Notes: generated by a model not told the origin, from the letters alone. Positions 1 to 8,739 are shown, counted from the first letter of the stretch. The stretch is 64,000 nt of DNA from Bacteroides fragilis (GCA_023664485.1 JAMPFK010000003.1:1-64000), one strand, 5' to 3'. Numbers and translations: made by a program.

Positions 1-494
1 ATATTGCCGATCATCGGCTCGAACGCCTCTCTGTAATGCGGATTCCCGGTGACGGAAAGCGCGCCCATCGTACGGCCGTGAAAAGAACGGTTCATCGCGA
101 TAATTTCATGATCCGTCTTTCCATCCTTTAAATACGCATATTTTCTCGCCGCCTTGACGGCGCCCTCGACCGCCTCCGCGCCGCTGTTCGTAAAAAAGAC
201 GCGGTCCATGCCGGACGCCGCCTTCAGCTTCTTCGCCGCCTCGATGGCCGGAATATTATAGTAATAATTAGAAGTATGGATAATCTTATCGATCTGCGCC
301 TTCAACGCGTCATTATACTCTCTGTTTCCATATCCCAGCGCGAAAACCGCGATGCCGGATACGAAATCCAGATATTTTTTCCCTTCCATATCATACAGAT
401 AAACACCCTCGCCCTTTTCCAGAACGACCTGATAGCGGTTATAAGTATGTAAAAGGGCCTTCTCCGCCTCGTCGATATATTCCTGCATATTCAT
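1..494 (-). CDS. argD: Acetylornithine aminotransferase, N-terminal part (cut by window edge)
   Basis: PLP-dependent class III aminotransferase that transfers the amino group from glutamate to N-acetylglutamate semialdehyde in arginine synthesis. About 164 residues are visible. They contain the family features YLDFVSGIAVFALGY (about residues 44-58), FTNSGAEAVEGAVKAARKYA (PLP-phosphate binding region) and FHGRTMGALSVTG. The PLP lysine lies beyond position 1 and is not visible. The start is ATG at 494, preceded by GGGGGA; ATG 488 is an in-frame alternative. It is the last visible gene of the minus-strand argC-GNAT-argJ-argB-argD run, 105 bp after argB. Confidence 0.93.
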   Translation of the reverse strand, partial: MNMQEYIDEAEKALLHTYNRYQVVLEKGEGVYLYDMEGKKYLDFVSGIAVFALGYGNREYNDALKAQIDKIIHTSNYYYNIPAIEAAKKLKAASGMDRVFFTNSGAEAVEGAVKAARKYAYLKDGKTDHEIIAMNRSFHGRTMGALSVTGNPHYREAFEPMIGN

Positions 495-599
495 AAAAAT
501 CCCCCATTCCTGTCCAGCCTGCGGTATTTGGATATTTAAGCGGCGCCGCAGGCGCCCCGGTTCCAGATCCGCGGGCAAAAATCCCTGATTTTCAACTTT

Positions 600-1490
600 T
601 TATAACATCATTTCATTGTCATCGATAATTGCCGTGCCGATGCCGTGATTCGTGAAAATTTCAAGCAGCAGGCAGTGCGGTATTCTGCCGTCCAGAATAT
701 GTACCCTGTTCACGCCCTCCCGTATCGCATCGGTGCAGTTCGCCAGCTTAGGCAGCATGCCGCCGCCGATACAGCCGCTTCCGATAAGTTCTTCCGCCTG
801 CGTCGCCGTCAGTCTGGAAATAAAGGTGGATTTGTCCTCAATATTCCGGTAGAGCCCTTCGATATCCGTCAGAAAAGCGAGCTTCTCCGCCGATACAGCC
901 TTTGCGATCGCACAGGCCGCGTCGTCGGCGTTGATATTATAGGTCCGGAACCGGTCGTCCAGCCCAATCGGCGCGACGATGGGCAGAAAATCTTTTTCCA
1001 GCAGGTCATATAAGACCTTGGGATTGACGTTTTTGATATCTCCCACAAAACCGATGTCCTGTCCGTCGGAATACTTTTTATCGCATTCCAGAAGGCCGCC
1101 GTCCTTGCCGCTGATGCCGACCGCTTTTACGCCCAGCTCCTGCACCATGCTGACAAGGCTTTTGTTGACTTTATTTAACACCATCTCCGCGATTTCCATC
1201 GTCTCGGCGTCCGTCACGCGGAGGCCGTTGACGAATTTCGCCTCCTTGCCGATCCTGCCGACCCAGCGGCTGATCTCCTTACCGCCGCCATGAACGATGA
1301 TCGGCTTGAACCCTACCAGCTTCAAAAGCGTAACGTCCTTAATGACATTTTTCTGCAGCTCCTCATTGCTCATGGCGCTCCCGCCGTATTTCACAACGAT
1401 GATTTTCCGGTTGAATTTCCGGATATAGGGAAGCGCCTCGATCAGCGTCTCCGCCTTTTCCAGAATCCTGCTCATTTCCTTCTTCTCCAT
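600..1490 (-). CDS. argB: Acetylglutamate kinase
   Basis: Phosphorylates N-acetylglutamate in the second step of arginine synthesis (amino-acid kinase family, cytoplasmic). The 296-residue product shows the phosphate-binding VVKYGGSAM near the N terminus, the substrate loop VHGGGKEIS, and C-terminal GGGMLPKLANC with a downstream HILDGR. These are hallmarks of ArgB. The open frame runs 17 codons further upstream into the end of argJ, but the ATG at 1490 has an AGAAAGG site at normal spacing and gives the usual N terminus, so I chose it. The gap to argJ is 13 bp, so the genes are probably co-transcribed. Confidence 0.95.
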   Translation of the reverse strand: MEKKEMSRILEKAETLIEALPYIRKFNRKIIVVKYGGSAMSNEELQKNVIKDVTLLKLVGFKPIIVHGGGKEISRWVGRIGKEAKFVNGLRVTDAETMEIAEMVLNKVNKSLVSMVQELGVKAVGISGKDGGLLECDKKYSDGQDIGFVGDIKNVNPKVLYDLLEKDFLPIVAPIGLDDRFRTYNINADDAACAIAKAVSAEKLAFLTDIEGLYRNIEDKSTFISRLTATQAEELIGSGCIGGGMLPKLANCTDAIREGVNRVHILDGRIPHCLLLEIFTNHGIGTAIIDDNEMML

Positions 1491-1503
1491 TTTATTTGCC
1501 TTT

Positions 1504-2727
1504 CTAACTGCGGTAATCCGCATTGATTTTGACATATTCATATGTCAGATCGCAGCCCCACGCGGTCGCTTCCGCATCGCCCGCCTTCATATCCACGAGT
1601 ACTTTAACTTCCGGCGCGGAAAGAATCTGCGCCGCTTCCTCCTCCGAATAATCCGCAACGGTTCCGTCCCGGTAGACCAGAAGGCTCTTTTCTCCGTTTT
1701 CAAGAAAGACCTCCAGATTATCCGGGTCGAACACCGCGCCCGCATAACCGAGCGCGCACAAAAATCTCCCACAGTTCGCGTCGTGCCCGAATACTGCCGC
1801 CTTGCTGAGGTTCGAGCTGATAACGGACCGGCTCAGCTTCCGGGCATCCTCTTTTGTCCTTGCGTGAATGACCTTCGTTTCAAACAGAGCCGTCGCGCCC
1901 TCTCCGTCTCCCGCCATCATCTTCGCTAACGTCGTATTGACATAATTCAACGCTTCACGGAATTTATCATAATCTTCATTTTTCAATGTGATTTCAGGAT
2001 TTTCCGCCATACCGTTCGCCATAATGACAAGTGTGTCATTTGTTGAGGTATCGCCGTCTACCGATATCATATTGAAGGTATCGACGACATTTTCACTAAG
2101 AGCCTCCTGAAGCAGCTCTTTGGATATCGCCGCGTCCGTCGTCAGAAAACCGAGCATGGTACACATATCCGGATGGATCATGCCGGAGCCCTTGCACATG
2201 CCGCCGAGCGTTACGGTTTTACCGCCGATTTCAAAGGTCACAGCCGCCTGTTTGGAAATGGTATCCGTCGTCATAATGGCCTCGGCCGCTATCCGGCCTG
2301 CCTCTGTCGTGCCGGCCTTCTGCTCCGCCAGCTTCTTCACACCCTCTTCGATTTTTTCAACCGGAATCTGCATTCCGATGACGCCGGTAGAGGCTACCAG
2401 CACGGCATCCGCCGGAATCTGCAGACACTCCGCCGCCGCCCGCGCCGTCTGTTTACAGCACTCGTACCCCTGCGAACCCGTGCAGGCATTGGCAATTCCC
2501 GCGTTCGCCACGACCGCCTGCGCATACGGTGAATGCGCTACCACTTCCTTATCCCACATGACCGGAGCCGCCTTAACGATATTACTTGTAAAAACCCCGG
2601 CCGTCACACATGGCCTCTGGCTGTAAATAAGCGCCATATCCTTTCTGTCCCGGTATTTGATAGAGGCTTCCACGCCTGCCGCCTCAAATCCCCGTGCCGC
2701 GGTCACGCCGCCTTCAATAATCTTCAT
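1504..2727 (-). CDS. argJ: Bifunctional glutamate N-acetyltransferase / amino-acid N-acetyltransferase
   Basis: Transfers acetyl from N-acetylornithine to glutamate, closing the acetyl cycle, and may also use acetyl-CoA. The 407 residues match full-length ArgJ (Ntn-hydrolase fold). The self-cleavage site is KGSGMIHPDMCTMLGF: the nucleophilic Thr is present, but the residue before it is Cys where Ala is the commonest. SVDGDTSTNDT and GDGEGATALFE are further conserved blocks. The start at ATG 2727 has AAGGAG upstream. It sits between the GNAT gene (32-bp gap) and argB. With ArgJ present, the neighbouring GNAT is probably not needed as an acetylglutamate synthase. Confidence 0.95.
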   Translation of the reverse strand: MKIIEGGVTAARGFEAAGVEASIKYRDRKDMALIYSQRPCVTAGVFTSNIVKAAPVMWDKEVVAHSPYAQAVVANAGIANACTGSQGYECCKQTARAAAECLQIPADAVLVASTGVIGMQIPVEKIEEGVKKLAEQKAGTTEAGRIAAEAIMTTDTISKQAAVTFEIGGKTVTLGGMCKGSGMIHPDMCTMLGFLTTDAAISKELLQEALSENVVDTFNMISVDGDTSTNDTLVIMANGMAENPEITLKNEDYDKFREALNYVNTTLAKMMAGDGEGATALFETKVIHARTKEDARKLSRSVISSNLSKAAVFGHDANCGRFLCALGYAGAVFDPDNLEVFLENGEKSLLVYRDGTVADYSEEEAAQILSAPEVKVLVDMKAGDAEATAWGCDLTYEYVKINADYRS

Positions 2728-2758
2728 CCTGTTTCAACTCCTTTTGTATTCTCCCTGC

Positions 2759-3205
2759 TTATTCCATATTGAACTTCGTTATGTTATCCTCATTCAGCAC
2801 AAAATCATAATAATTCAGATCCTCCCGTTTTGTCCAGCCGATCTGCTTCCAGAAAGCGTTTCCGATATCGTTTCTCGTAAAGGCAATCAGGGAGACTTTA
2901 TTAATATGCTCTTCTTTCAGGGCGTTCATGCAGAATACGACCATCGCTTTGCCGATGCCGCGCATTCTGTACCCTTCCGCCACGCAGACATGATAAAGAC
3001 AGCCTCTTCTGCCGTCATGCCCGCACAGAATAGAGCCCGCCACTCTGCCGTTCTCGATGGCGACGACGCTCAGGCCCGGATTCCTTTTTAAAAAGGCTTC
3101 CACGCCTTCTCTGGAATCGTCCACGCTCCGGATGCCGAATCCCTTAATCGTCATCCAGAGGCTGCGCACCTCATCATAATCCTCAATCACCATCGCCCGT
3201 ATCAT
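2759..3205 (-). CDS. GNAT-family N-acetyltransferase embedded in the arg operon
   Basis: A 148-residue single-domain acetyl-CoA transferase. The acetyl-CoA-binding motif A is visible as VCVAEGYRMRGIGKAMV, preceded by the beta-4 strand (AGSILCGHDGRRGCLYHV). The C-terminal strand NAFWKQIGWTKREDLNYYDF is typical of GNAT proteins. The start at ATG 3205 has AAGGAG at good spacing. It lies between argC and argJ with gaps of 76 and 31 bp, so it is likely co-expressed with arginine synthesis. The substrate cannot be read from sequence; it is shorter than classical ArgA and lacks its kinase-like domain. Confidence 0.85.
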   Translation of the reverse strand: MIRAMVIEDYDEVRSLWMTIKGFGIRSVDDSREGVEAFLKRNPGLSVVAIENGRVAGSILCGHDGRRGCLYHVCVAEGYRMRGIGKAMVVFCMNALKEEHINKVSLIAFTRNDIGNAFWKQIGWTKREDLNYYDFVLNEDNITKFNME

Positions 3206-3281
3206 ATCCGTTCTCCTTTTCCGGTACTCTTTCCTTACGCATATGCGGGAAAACCCGCTTCCCCCGGTGTTCTTTCCCGCC

Positions 3282-4349
3282 CTATGGGAACACCGGTATC
3301 AGTTCCAGCCCTTCGCTCTCCTTCAGGCCGAACATCAGATTCATATTCTGCACCGCCTGTCCTGCCGCGCCTTTGACCAGATTGTCCAAAGCGCCCATCA
3401 TAATGATCCTGCCGGTCCGTTCGTCTATCACAAAACTGATATCCACATAGTTGCTTCCCTCCACCCATTTTGTCTCCGGGCAGACGCCTTTTTCCAGCAC
3501 GCGGATAAATTTTTCTTCCTTATAATAAGCGTCGTAGACCGCCTTTATCCGCTCATAATCAGGCAGTCCCATACTGCCGTCCTCTTTCTTCACGGGCAGG
3601 AGCGACGCGTATTCCGTCACCAGGATGCCCCTGTTCATCGGCACAAGATGCGGCGTAAAACTGAGCGTCAACGGCCTGCCCGCCGCATATCCCAGCTGCT
3701 CCTCGATTTCCGGCGTATGTCTGTGGCCTGCCACACCGTATGCCTTGATATTTTCATTGACCTCGCAGTACAGGTTCGGCACCTTTGCGCCGCGTCCCGC
3801 GCCGGAAGCGCCGCTTTTCGCATCGATGATCAGCGTATCCGCATCGATGAGCCCTTCTTTGACGAGAGGCCAGGCCGTCAAAATGGAGCAGGTCGTATAA
3901 CAGCCGGGATTAGCCGTCAGCCTTGCCTTTCTGACATCCTCCCTGTTCAGCTCGCACAGCCCGTAAACGGCTTCTTCGATATACTGCGGCGCCTTATGGG
4001 CGATTCCGTACCATTTTTCATAAACGGACACATCCTTAATCCTGAAATCGGCGCTCAGGTCGATAATTTTTACCTTTGCTAAAATCTCGTCGTTCACGAG
4101 CGAAGCGCAGAGGCCCTGCGGCGTCGCCGTAAAGATGACGTCCACCTGGTCTGCGAGTTCTTCCATATTATCATCCATGCAGACATCGTCCACGATCTGA
4201 AACATGTTCTGATAAACCTCGCAATATTTCTTATCGATATAGCTTCTGGAACCATACCACCTGATCTCCGCCTCTTTATGCCCCGTCAGGATCCTGACGA
4301 GCTCTCCTCCCGCATATCCGGTCGCCCCGATAATTCCCGCTCTGATCAT
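3282..4349 (-). CDS. argC: N-acetyl-gamma-glutamyl-phosphate reductase
   Basis: NADPH-dependent reductase giving N-acetylglutamate semialdehyde. The 355 residues begin with the Rossmann motif GIIGATGYAGGELVRIL. The catalytic cysteine lies in ANPGCYTTC, followed by AKSGASGAGRGA and VAGHRHTPEIEEQLG, as in type 1 ArgC. The start at ATG 4349 has GAAAGGAT upstream. It is first in the minus-strand arginine run and divergent from argG across a 319-bp control region. A weak inverted repeat (CCGGTGTTC at 3264-3272, GAACACCGG at 3288-3296) overlaps its stop but lacks a T run. Confidence 0.95.
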   Translation of the reverse strand: MIRAGIIGATGYAGGELVRILTGHKEAEIRWYGSRSYIDKKYCEVYQNMFQIVDDVCMDDNMEELADQVDVIFTATPQGLCASLVNDEILAKVKIIDLSADFRIKDVSVYEKWYGIAHKAPQYIEEAVYGLCELNREDVRKARLTANPGCYTTCSILTAWPLVKEGLIDADTLIIDAKSGASGAGRGAKVPNLYCEVNENIKAYGVAGHRHTPEIEEQLGYAAGRPLTLSFTPHLVPMNRGILVTEYASLLPVKKEDGSMGLPDYERIKAVYDAYYKEEKFIRVLEKGVCPETKWVEGSNYVDISFVIDERTGRIIMMGALDNLVKGAAGQAVQNMNLMFGLKESEGLELIPVFP

Positions 4350-4490
4350 ATCGCTTTAAATCCTTTCTTATCATGCCGGTTTCCATCGCAAAACATAATC
4401 CGGCAAATAATACCTTTCTATTCTATCATACTCTTTTAATCTTTCAATACGAAATTCCTGAAAAAGAATGTCCTAATCATACACCTTTTT

Positions 4491-4503
4491 TGCATAATAT
4501 GCA
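4491..4503. promoter_or_regulatory. Candidate ArgR (ARG-box-like) palindrome, distal
   Basis: TGCATAATATGCA is a perfect 13-bp palindrome in the 319-bp argC/argG divergent region (4350-4668). It resembles the AT-centred half-site arrangement of ARG boxes (TGAAT-W4-ATTCA type) with TGCAT half-sites. A role in ArgR binding is inferred from context. Confidence 0.45.
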
Positions 4504-4563
4504 ATACTATTTTATAAATATTCATTAAAAATGTATAAAAACCCGTTTTTACATCTGAATTTT

Positions 4564-4577
4564 TGCATAAAATTGCA
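4564..4577. promoter_or_regulatory. Candidate ArgR (ARG-box-like) palindrome next to argG promoter
   Basis: TGCATAAAATTGCA has near-symmetric TGCAT/TTGCA half-sites around an AT core and ends one base before the argG -35 hexamer. That is a good position for arginine-dependent control. It shares its half-site with the distal palindrome at 4491. The remainder of the intergenic region is AT-rich, and I could not place a convincing argC promoter in it. Confidence 0.5.
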
Positions 4578-4578
4578 C

Positions 4579-4607
4579 TTGCATTCTTCTTTTTCCTGGT
4601 GTATATT
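4579..4607 (+). promoter_or_regulatory. argG sigma-A promoter
   Basis: TTGCAT (4579-4584), a 17-bp spacer and TATATT (4602-4607) lie about 60 bp before the argG start. Confidence 0.7.
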
Positions 4608-4668
4608 ATTGGAAGAACATTTTTACATCCATTACAAATATCAATATTACAGATTGGGAGGAATTATC

Positions 4669-5907
4669 ATGAAGGAAAAAGTTGTTCTTGCTTATTCCGG
4701 CGGCCTTGATACGACGGTTATCATCCCCTGGTTAAAAGAAAATTTTGATTATGACGTTATCTGCGTCTGCGGTAACTGCGGACAGGGCGAAGAGCTCGAC
4801 GGGCTGGAAGAAAGAGCTTTATCCAGCGGCGCTTCCAAATTATATGTGGAAGACTTAACGGATGAGTTCTGCAATGATTTCATCGTTCCCTGCGTACAGG
4901 CTCATGCCGTTTACGAAAACAAATATCTGCTCGGCACTTCGATGGCAAGGCCCGTTATCGCTAAGAAATTAGTCGAGGTTGCACGCAGGGAAGGCGCAAC
5001 GGCCGTCTGCCACGGCGCAACGGGAAAAGGCAACGACCAGATTCGTTTCGAACTTGCGGTAAAGGCCCTCGCTCCCGATTTAAAGATCATCGCGGCATGG
5101 AGAAATGAAAAATGGACCCTGAATTCCCGCGAAGAGGAAATCGAATACTGTAAGCAGCATGGCATCAATCTGCCTTTTTCCGCAGACAACAGCTACAGCC
5201 GCGACCGTAACCTGTGGCATATCAGCCACGAGGGGTTGGAGTTGGAGAACCCGGCCAACGAGCCGAACTACGAACATTTGTTAGTGCTCGGCACAACGCC
5301 CGAAAAGGCGCCCGACGAAGGCGAATATGTTACGATGGCTTTTGAAAAGGGCGTGCCCGTCTCCGTAAACGGCCGGAAAATGAAAGTCTCCGAAATCATT
5401 GCCGTCTTAAATGAGCTCGGCGGAAAGCACGGCATCGGTATCGTGGATATCGTAGAAAACCGCGTTGTCGGCATGAAATCCCGCGGCGTATACGAAACGC
5501 CCGGCGGAACCATTTTGTATGAGGCGCACCAGCAGCTGGAAGAGCTGATCCTCGACCGCGATACCTACGCGTTAAAAGCGGATCTCGGAAACAAATTCGC
5601 GCAGATCGTCTACGAAGGGAAATGGTTCACACCGCTTCGGGAGGCCGTACAGGCTTTCATCGAATCCACGCAGAAATATGTGACAGGCGAAGTAAAGTTC
5701 AGGCTTTACAAGGGCAATATCATCAAGGCCGGAACGACGTCTCCGTATTCCCTGTATAACGAAAGCATCGCTTCCTTTACGACAGGCGATTTGTACGACC
5801 ATCACGACGCGGAAGGCTTCATCAATCTGTTCGGCCTGGCAAGCAAGGTGCGGGCTATGAAGATGCAGGAAGCGGAAGGGCTCTCCGATAACCGGAAAGA
5901 AGGATAG
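4669..5907 (+). CDS. argG: Argininosuccinate synthase
   Basis: ATP-dependent ligation of citrulline and aspartate. The 412 residues open with the PP-loop VVLAYSGGLDTTVIIPWL, followed by the CHGATGKGNDQIRFE block and the NLWHISHEGLELENP segment characteristic of ArgG. The open frame extends 46 codons upstream through AT-rich promoter sequence. The start is ATG 4669, with GGGAGGAATTATC in front. It is divergent from argC. argH is not in the window. The DUF1294 gene begins one base after the argG stop, so the two are probably translated from one mRNA. Confidence 0.96.
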   Translation: MKEKVVLAYSGGLDTTVIIPWLKENFDYDVICVCGNCGQGEELDGLEERALSSGASKLYVEDLTDEFCNDFIVPCVQAHAVYENKYLLGTSMARPVIAKKLVEVARREGATAVCHGATGKGNDQIRFELAVKALAPDLKIIAAWRNEKWTLNSREEEIEYCKQHGINLPFSADNSYSRDRNLWHISHEGLELENPANEPNYEHLLVLGTTPEKAPDEGEYVTMAFEKGVPVSVNGRKMKVSEIIAVLNELGGKHGIGIVDIVENRVVGMKSRGVYETPGGTILYEAHQQLEELILDRDTYALKADLGNKFAQIVYEGKWFTPLREAVQAFIESTQKYVTGEVKFRLYKGNIIKAGTTSPYSLYNESIASFTTGDLYDHHDAEGFINLFGLASKVRAMKMQEAEGLSDNRKEG

Positions 5908-5908
5908 T

Positions 5909-6202
5909 ATGGGCGTTATCTCATATATTGTTCTTTATCTGGCAATTATTAACCTGACAGGATTTGCGATGATGGGAATCGATAAACGGAAGGCAAGAAA
6001 AAGGGCCTGGCGGATTCCGGAAGCAACGCTGTTCGTAATCGCTCTTGTGGGCGGGAGTCTGGGCACGACGATCGGTATGCACTTATTCCACCATAAGACA
6101 AGGCACTGGTATTTTCTCTACGGCATGCCCGCGATCCTGTTCCTTCAGATCGCGATCGTCATCATTCTGATCTATTCGCCGATTCAGTTCGCGATTATTT
6201 AG
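5909..6202 (+). CDS. DUF1294 small membrane protein
   Basis: A 97-residue protein with three hydrophobic segments (about residues 3-22, 38-57 and 72-95). The conserved DUF1294 core is visible: GFAMMGIDKRKARKRAWRIPE near residue 17, then GGSLGTTIGMHLFHHKTRHW. The function of the family is unknown. It starts one base after the argG stop codon and is followed by a strong hairpin terminator, so it closes the argG transcript. Confidence 0.85.
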   Translation: MGVISYIVLYLAIINLTGFAMMGIDKRKARKRAWRIPEATLFVIALVGGSLGTTIGMHLFHHKTRHWYFLYGMPAILFLQIAIVIILIYSPIQFAII

Positions 6203-6217
6203 AAAAATTTCAGAAGA

Positions 6218-6240
6218 CCCGGCACAAAAACTGTGCCGGG
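6218..6240. terminator. Bidirectional terminator between argG-DUF1294 and the kinase remnant
   Basis: Perfect 9-bp stem CCCGGCACA / TGTGCCGGG with loop AAAAC, lying between convergent genes. The downstream tracts are T-rich but interrupted on both sides. Confidence 0.7.
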
Positions 6241-6303
6241 CCTTTGTCCGTCTCTTATTCCATTGTCTTTGACGATCGTTCTCCCTCGATTTCCGCGCGC
6301 GCT

Positions 6304-8097
6304 TTATTGCTGTGCCAGCACTTCCCGCATCGCCGCTTTCAGCTGTTCCATATCGATCGGTTTCGCGACGTGGGCATTCATGCCGGCAGCCAGCGCGTCC
6401 TTTACGTCCTCCGAAAATGCGTTCGCGGTCATCGCGACGATCGGTATGGACTTCGCCTGCGGATGGGAGCACGCCCGGATAGCCCTTGTCGCATCGTATC
6501 CGTTCATGACGGGCATCTGGATATCCATCAGGATAATATCGTACTGTCCCTCTTTTGACTGCTCAAATTTTTCAAGCGCCTCCTGTCCGTTCTGTGCCCA
6601 TTCACAGTCCGCGCCCGCCATCTTTAACAGTTCCATTAAAATCTCCATATTCAGCTCGATATCCTCCGCCGCAAGAATATGCTTTCCTGCCAGAATCCCG
6701 TCCTGTTCCGCCGGCTTTTCCCCGGTCTTATTCCGCGCTTTCAGATTCTGTACGATGCTCCTGAAATTGCTCAGGAAGAACGGTTTCTGCAAAAAGCCGT
6801 CGATTCCCGCCGCAATGCCCTCTTCTTCTATTTCGCTCAGATCATAGGCGGATAATATCATGATCGGTACATCGGAAGGCACGATTTTACGGATACGGCG
6901 CGACGTCTCAATACCGTCGATATCCGGCATCTGCCAGTCAATCAATACCAGATCGAAGCCGTTTCCGTCATTCTGGGCACGCTGCGCCATATTGACCGCG
7001 GACAGGCCGCCCAGCGCATATTTGATATTGACGCCCGTATCCGACATCACATACCGGATTCCTTTGCAGATATCCTCTTCATCGTCCACTACGAGCAGAT
7101 TCGTTACGCCGTGCTTTTCCCAGAAATCCGGATCGACATCCTCTTCTTTGATGCGCAGCTCCAGGCCGAGGGTAAAGGTGCTTCCTTTATCGAGCTCGCT
7201 TTCCACTGAGAGCGTACCGCCCATCAGATCTACCAGATTTTTCGCCTTCGCCTGCGGCTGCATCATCGATATCAGCTCGTCCACGATTTCGGCCAGGCTG
7301 ATTTCGGAAATATTTAACGTCGTTTTCCCGCTCTCGATCTTGCTCATATCCAGCACATCGTTAATGAGCCCCAGAAGATGCTGGCTCGACGCCGAGATTT
7401 TCCTCGTATATTCCTGTACCTTTTCCGGGTTATACGCATCGCGCTGCAAAAGCGCGGAAAATCCGACGATCGCATTCATCGGTGTGCGGATATCGTGGCT
7501 CATATTGCTCAAAAAGACGCTCTTCGACTCATTGGCCGATTTCGCGATTTCAAGCGCTTCCATCAATGCCTTTCTGTTCTTCTGTTCCTGTGTCCGGCCC
7601 GACAGAACCGCGACATACCGCTCTGAATCATTAACAGAAGTTATGTAAACTGTCTCAACGAACCATCTGCGCTCTCCGCTCATTTTATGAGCCCATTCCC
7701 CTTCATAGGAAACGAAGCCGTCCCGCGCTATTCCTTCGACAAAATCGCTGAGATTTCCCCTGTCGGCAGCCAGAAACTCGTCCAGTATATGGATATCCGC
7801 TCCGGCCTTTTCCTGCGGAACGCCGAGCACCCTTTCCACATTGGGGCTGATATACTCTACCGTGTAATCATCCGTCGTGAACATCAGAAAGACATCGTTC
7901 GTATTATTGGCCAAGATACTGAACAGTTCTTCCCGGTACTGCACGTCGTCTTCTTTTTCCAGAATCCTGCGGTGGGAACGCTGGCTCATAAAGACGAACA
8001 GTCCCACGATAACGACAACACTTATGAACAGGACCAGAAAAGTCTGCAAGCTTTTCAGAATTTTGTTCGCGCTTTTCATAACGACGGAGTCCGGCAC
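6304..8097 (-). CDS. Hybrid sensor histidine kinase, C-terminal part, ATPase core deleted
   Basis: A 597-residue fragment of a membrane hybrid kinase. Order: one TM segment (about 17-38), a PAS domain (about 55-165), HisKA with phospho-acceptor His about 201 in FLSNMSHDIRTPMNA, a stub of HATPase, receiver 1 (about 333-450, Asp in LIDWQMPD) and receiver 2 (about 475-597, Asp in LMDIQMP). The stub is abnormal. The text jumps from the start of the HATPase domain (QPQAKAKNL) directly to its last strand (VDLMGGTLSVESELDKGSTF), so the N, G1 and F boxes are absent (junction near 7233-7243). The frame is open upstream of this start and continues the 8165-8596 fragment. It has no ribosome site of its own. 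Probably a decayed gene. Confidence 0.85.
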   Translation of the reverse strand: MPDSVVMKSANKILKSLQTFLVLFISVVVIVGLFVFMSQRSHRRILEKEDDVQYREELFSILANNTNDVFLMFTTDDYTVEYISPNVERVLGVPQEKAGADIHILDEFLAADRGNLSDFVEGIARDGFVSYEGEWAHKMSGERRWFVETVYITSVNDSERYVAVLSGRTQEQKNRKALMEALEIAKSANESKSVFLSNMSHDIRTPMNAIVGFSALLQRDAYNPEKVQEYTRKISASSQHLLGLINDVLDMSKIESGKTTLNISEISLAEIVDELISMMQPQAKAKNLVDLMGGTLSVESELDKGSTFTLGLELRIKEEDVDPDFWEKHGVTNLLVVDDEEDICKGIRYVMSDTGVNIKYALGGLSAVNMAQRAQNDGNGFDLVLIDWQMPDIDGIETSRRIRKIVPSDVPIMILSAYDLSEIEEEGIAAGIDGFLQKPFFLSNFRSIVQNLKARNKTGEKPAEQDGILAGKHILAAEDIELNMEILMELLKMAGADCEWAQNGQEALEKFEQSKEGQYDIILMDIQMPVMNGYDATRAIRACSHPQAKSIPIVAMTANAFSEDVKDALAAGMNAHVAKPIDMEQLKAAMREVLAQQ

Positions 8098-8164
8098 GAC
8101 CGCAAAAACATACCATCCGTCGGAGCCGCGGACCGGCGTAAAGGCAAAGATATCCTCCTCTCCG

Positions 8165-8596
8165 TTAAAAAAAGAACCGGTTCACGCCTTCTTCCTCCCG
8201 TTTCATGCTGTCACCAAAACGCCGCACCGCCTCCGCGTCATTGTCGGATGTCTTCAGCGCGTCCAGAAGATTCGCAATATCGTGATTTCCATCCTTATGA
8301 TGGGAGCAGATCAGGATCTCGCCATCTTCAAAAATACCCATGGTATCCGCAATCGGCGTCCGATCCTCCGATGATTCCCTGGAAAGAGCTTTTATCACTC
8401 TTGAAAGTATCTGTATATCTTTCTCGATATAGACCTCAAACGCATGACTTCCCTGGGAAGTCACCTCTAAAATATCTGTGGCGGCCTGATCCCAGAGAGA
8501 ACTCTGCACATCGCGCAAGTAATAGAACACGCCGCCGCATAACAGCAGTGCCGCCGCAAGCACCGGAAGAATTGTTTTCCACAGTCTTTTATTCAT
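8165..8596 (-). CDS. N-terminal fragment of the same histidine kinase (frameshifted)
   Basis: 143 residues: an N-terminal TM segment (ILPVLAAALLLCGGVFYYL) and the first part of an extracytoplasmic Cache-like sensor domain. The frame ends in a run of seven A's (8167-8173; seven T's in the coding strand) with TTC TTT TTT TAA. Removing one T restores reading into NGEEDIFAFTPVRGSDGWYV and then the TM segment of the downstream fragment, so both pieces are one ancestral gene spanning 6304-8596. The SD GGGAG precedes ATG 8596. The frameshift could be real, phase-variable or a homopolymer sequencing error. Confidence 0.8.
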   Translation of the reverse strand: MNKRLWKTILPVLAAALLLCGGVFYYLRDVQSSLWDQAATDILEVTSQGSHAFEVYIEKDIQILSRVIKALSRESSEDRTPIADTMGIFEDGEILICSHHKDGNHDIANLLDALKTSDNDAEAVRRFGDSMKREEEGVNRFFF

Positions 8597-8688
8597 TTTT
8601 TACCGCTCCCGCCGTATCCCCTTTGTATAAATATACACCGCTTAATATAACATATTCCGGTGCTTTTTGACAGTCATTTTTCCCAAAT

Positions 8689-8722
8689 AAAAAAAGCCGT
8701 GGAATGTTCCGGATTCCACAGC
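8689..8722 (-). terminator. degV terminator
   Basis: On the minus strand, stem GCTGTGGAAT / ATTCCACGGC (one G-U pair), loop CCGGAAC, followed by seven T's, 18 bp after the degV stop. Confidence 0.85.
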
Positions 8723-8739
8723 CCTGAAATCATCAAAAA

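Noticed and set aside
3264..3296. Intrinsic terminator after argC
   Set aside because: The 9-bp inverted repeat overlaps the argC stop but has a 15-base loop and no T run; the downstream GNAT and argJ genes are closely spaced, so read-through is more likely.
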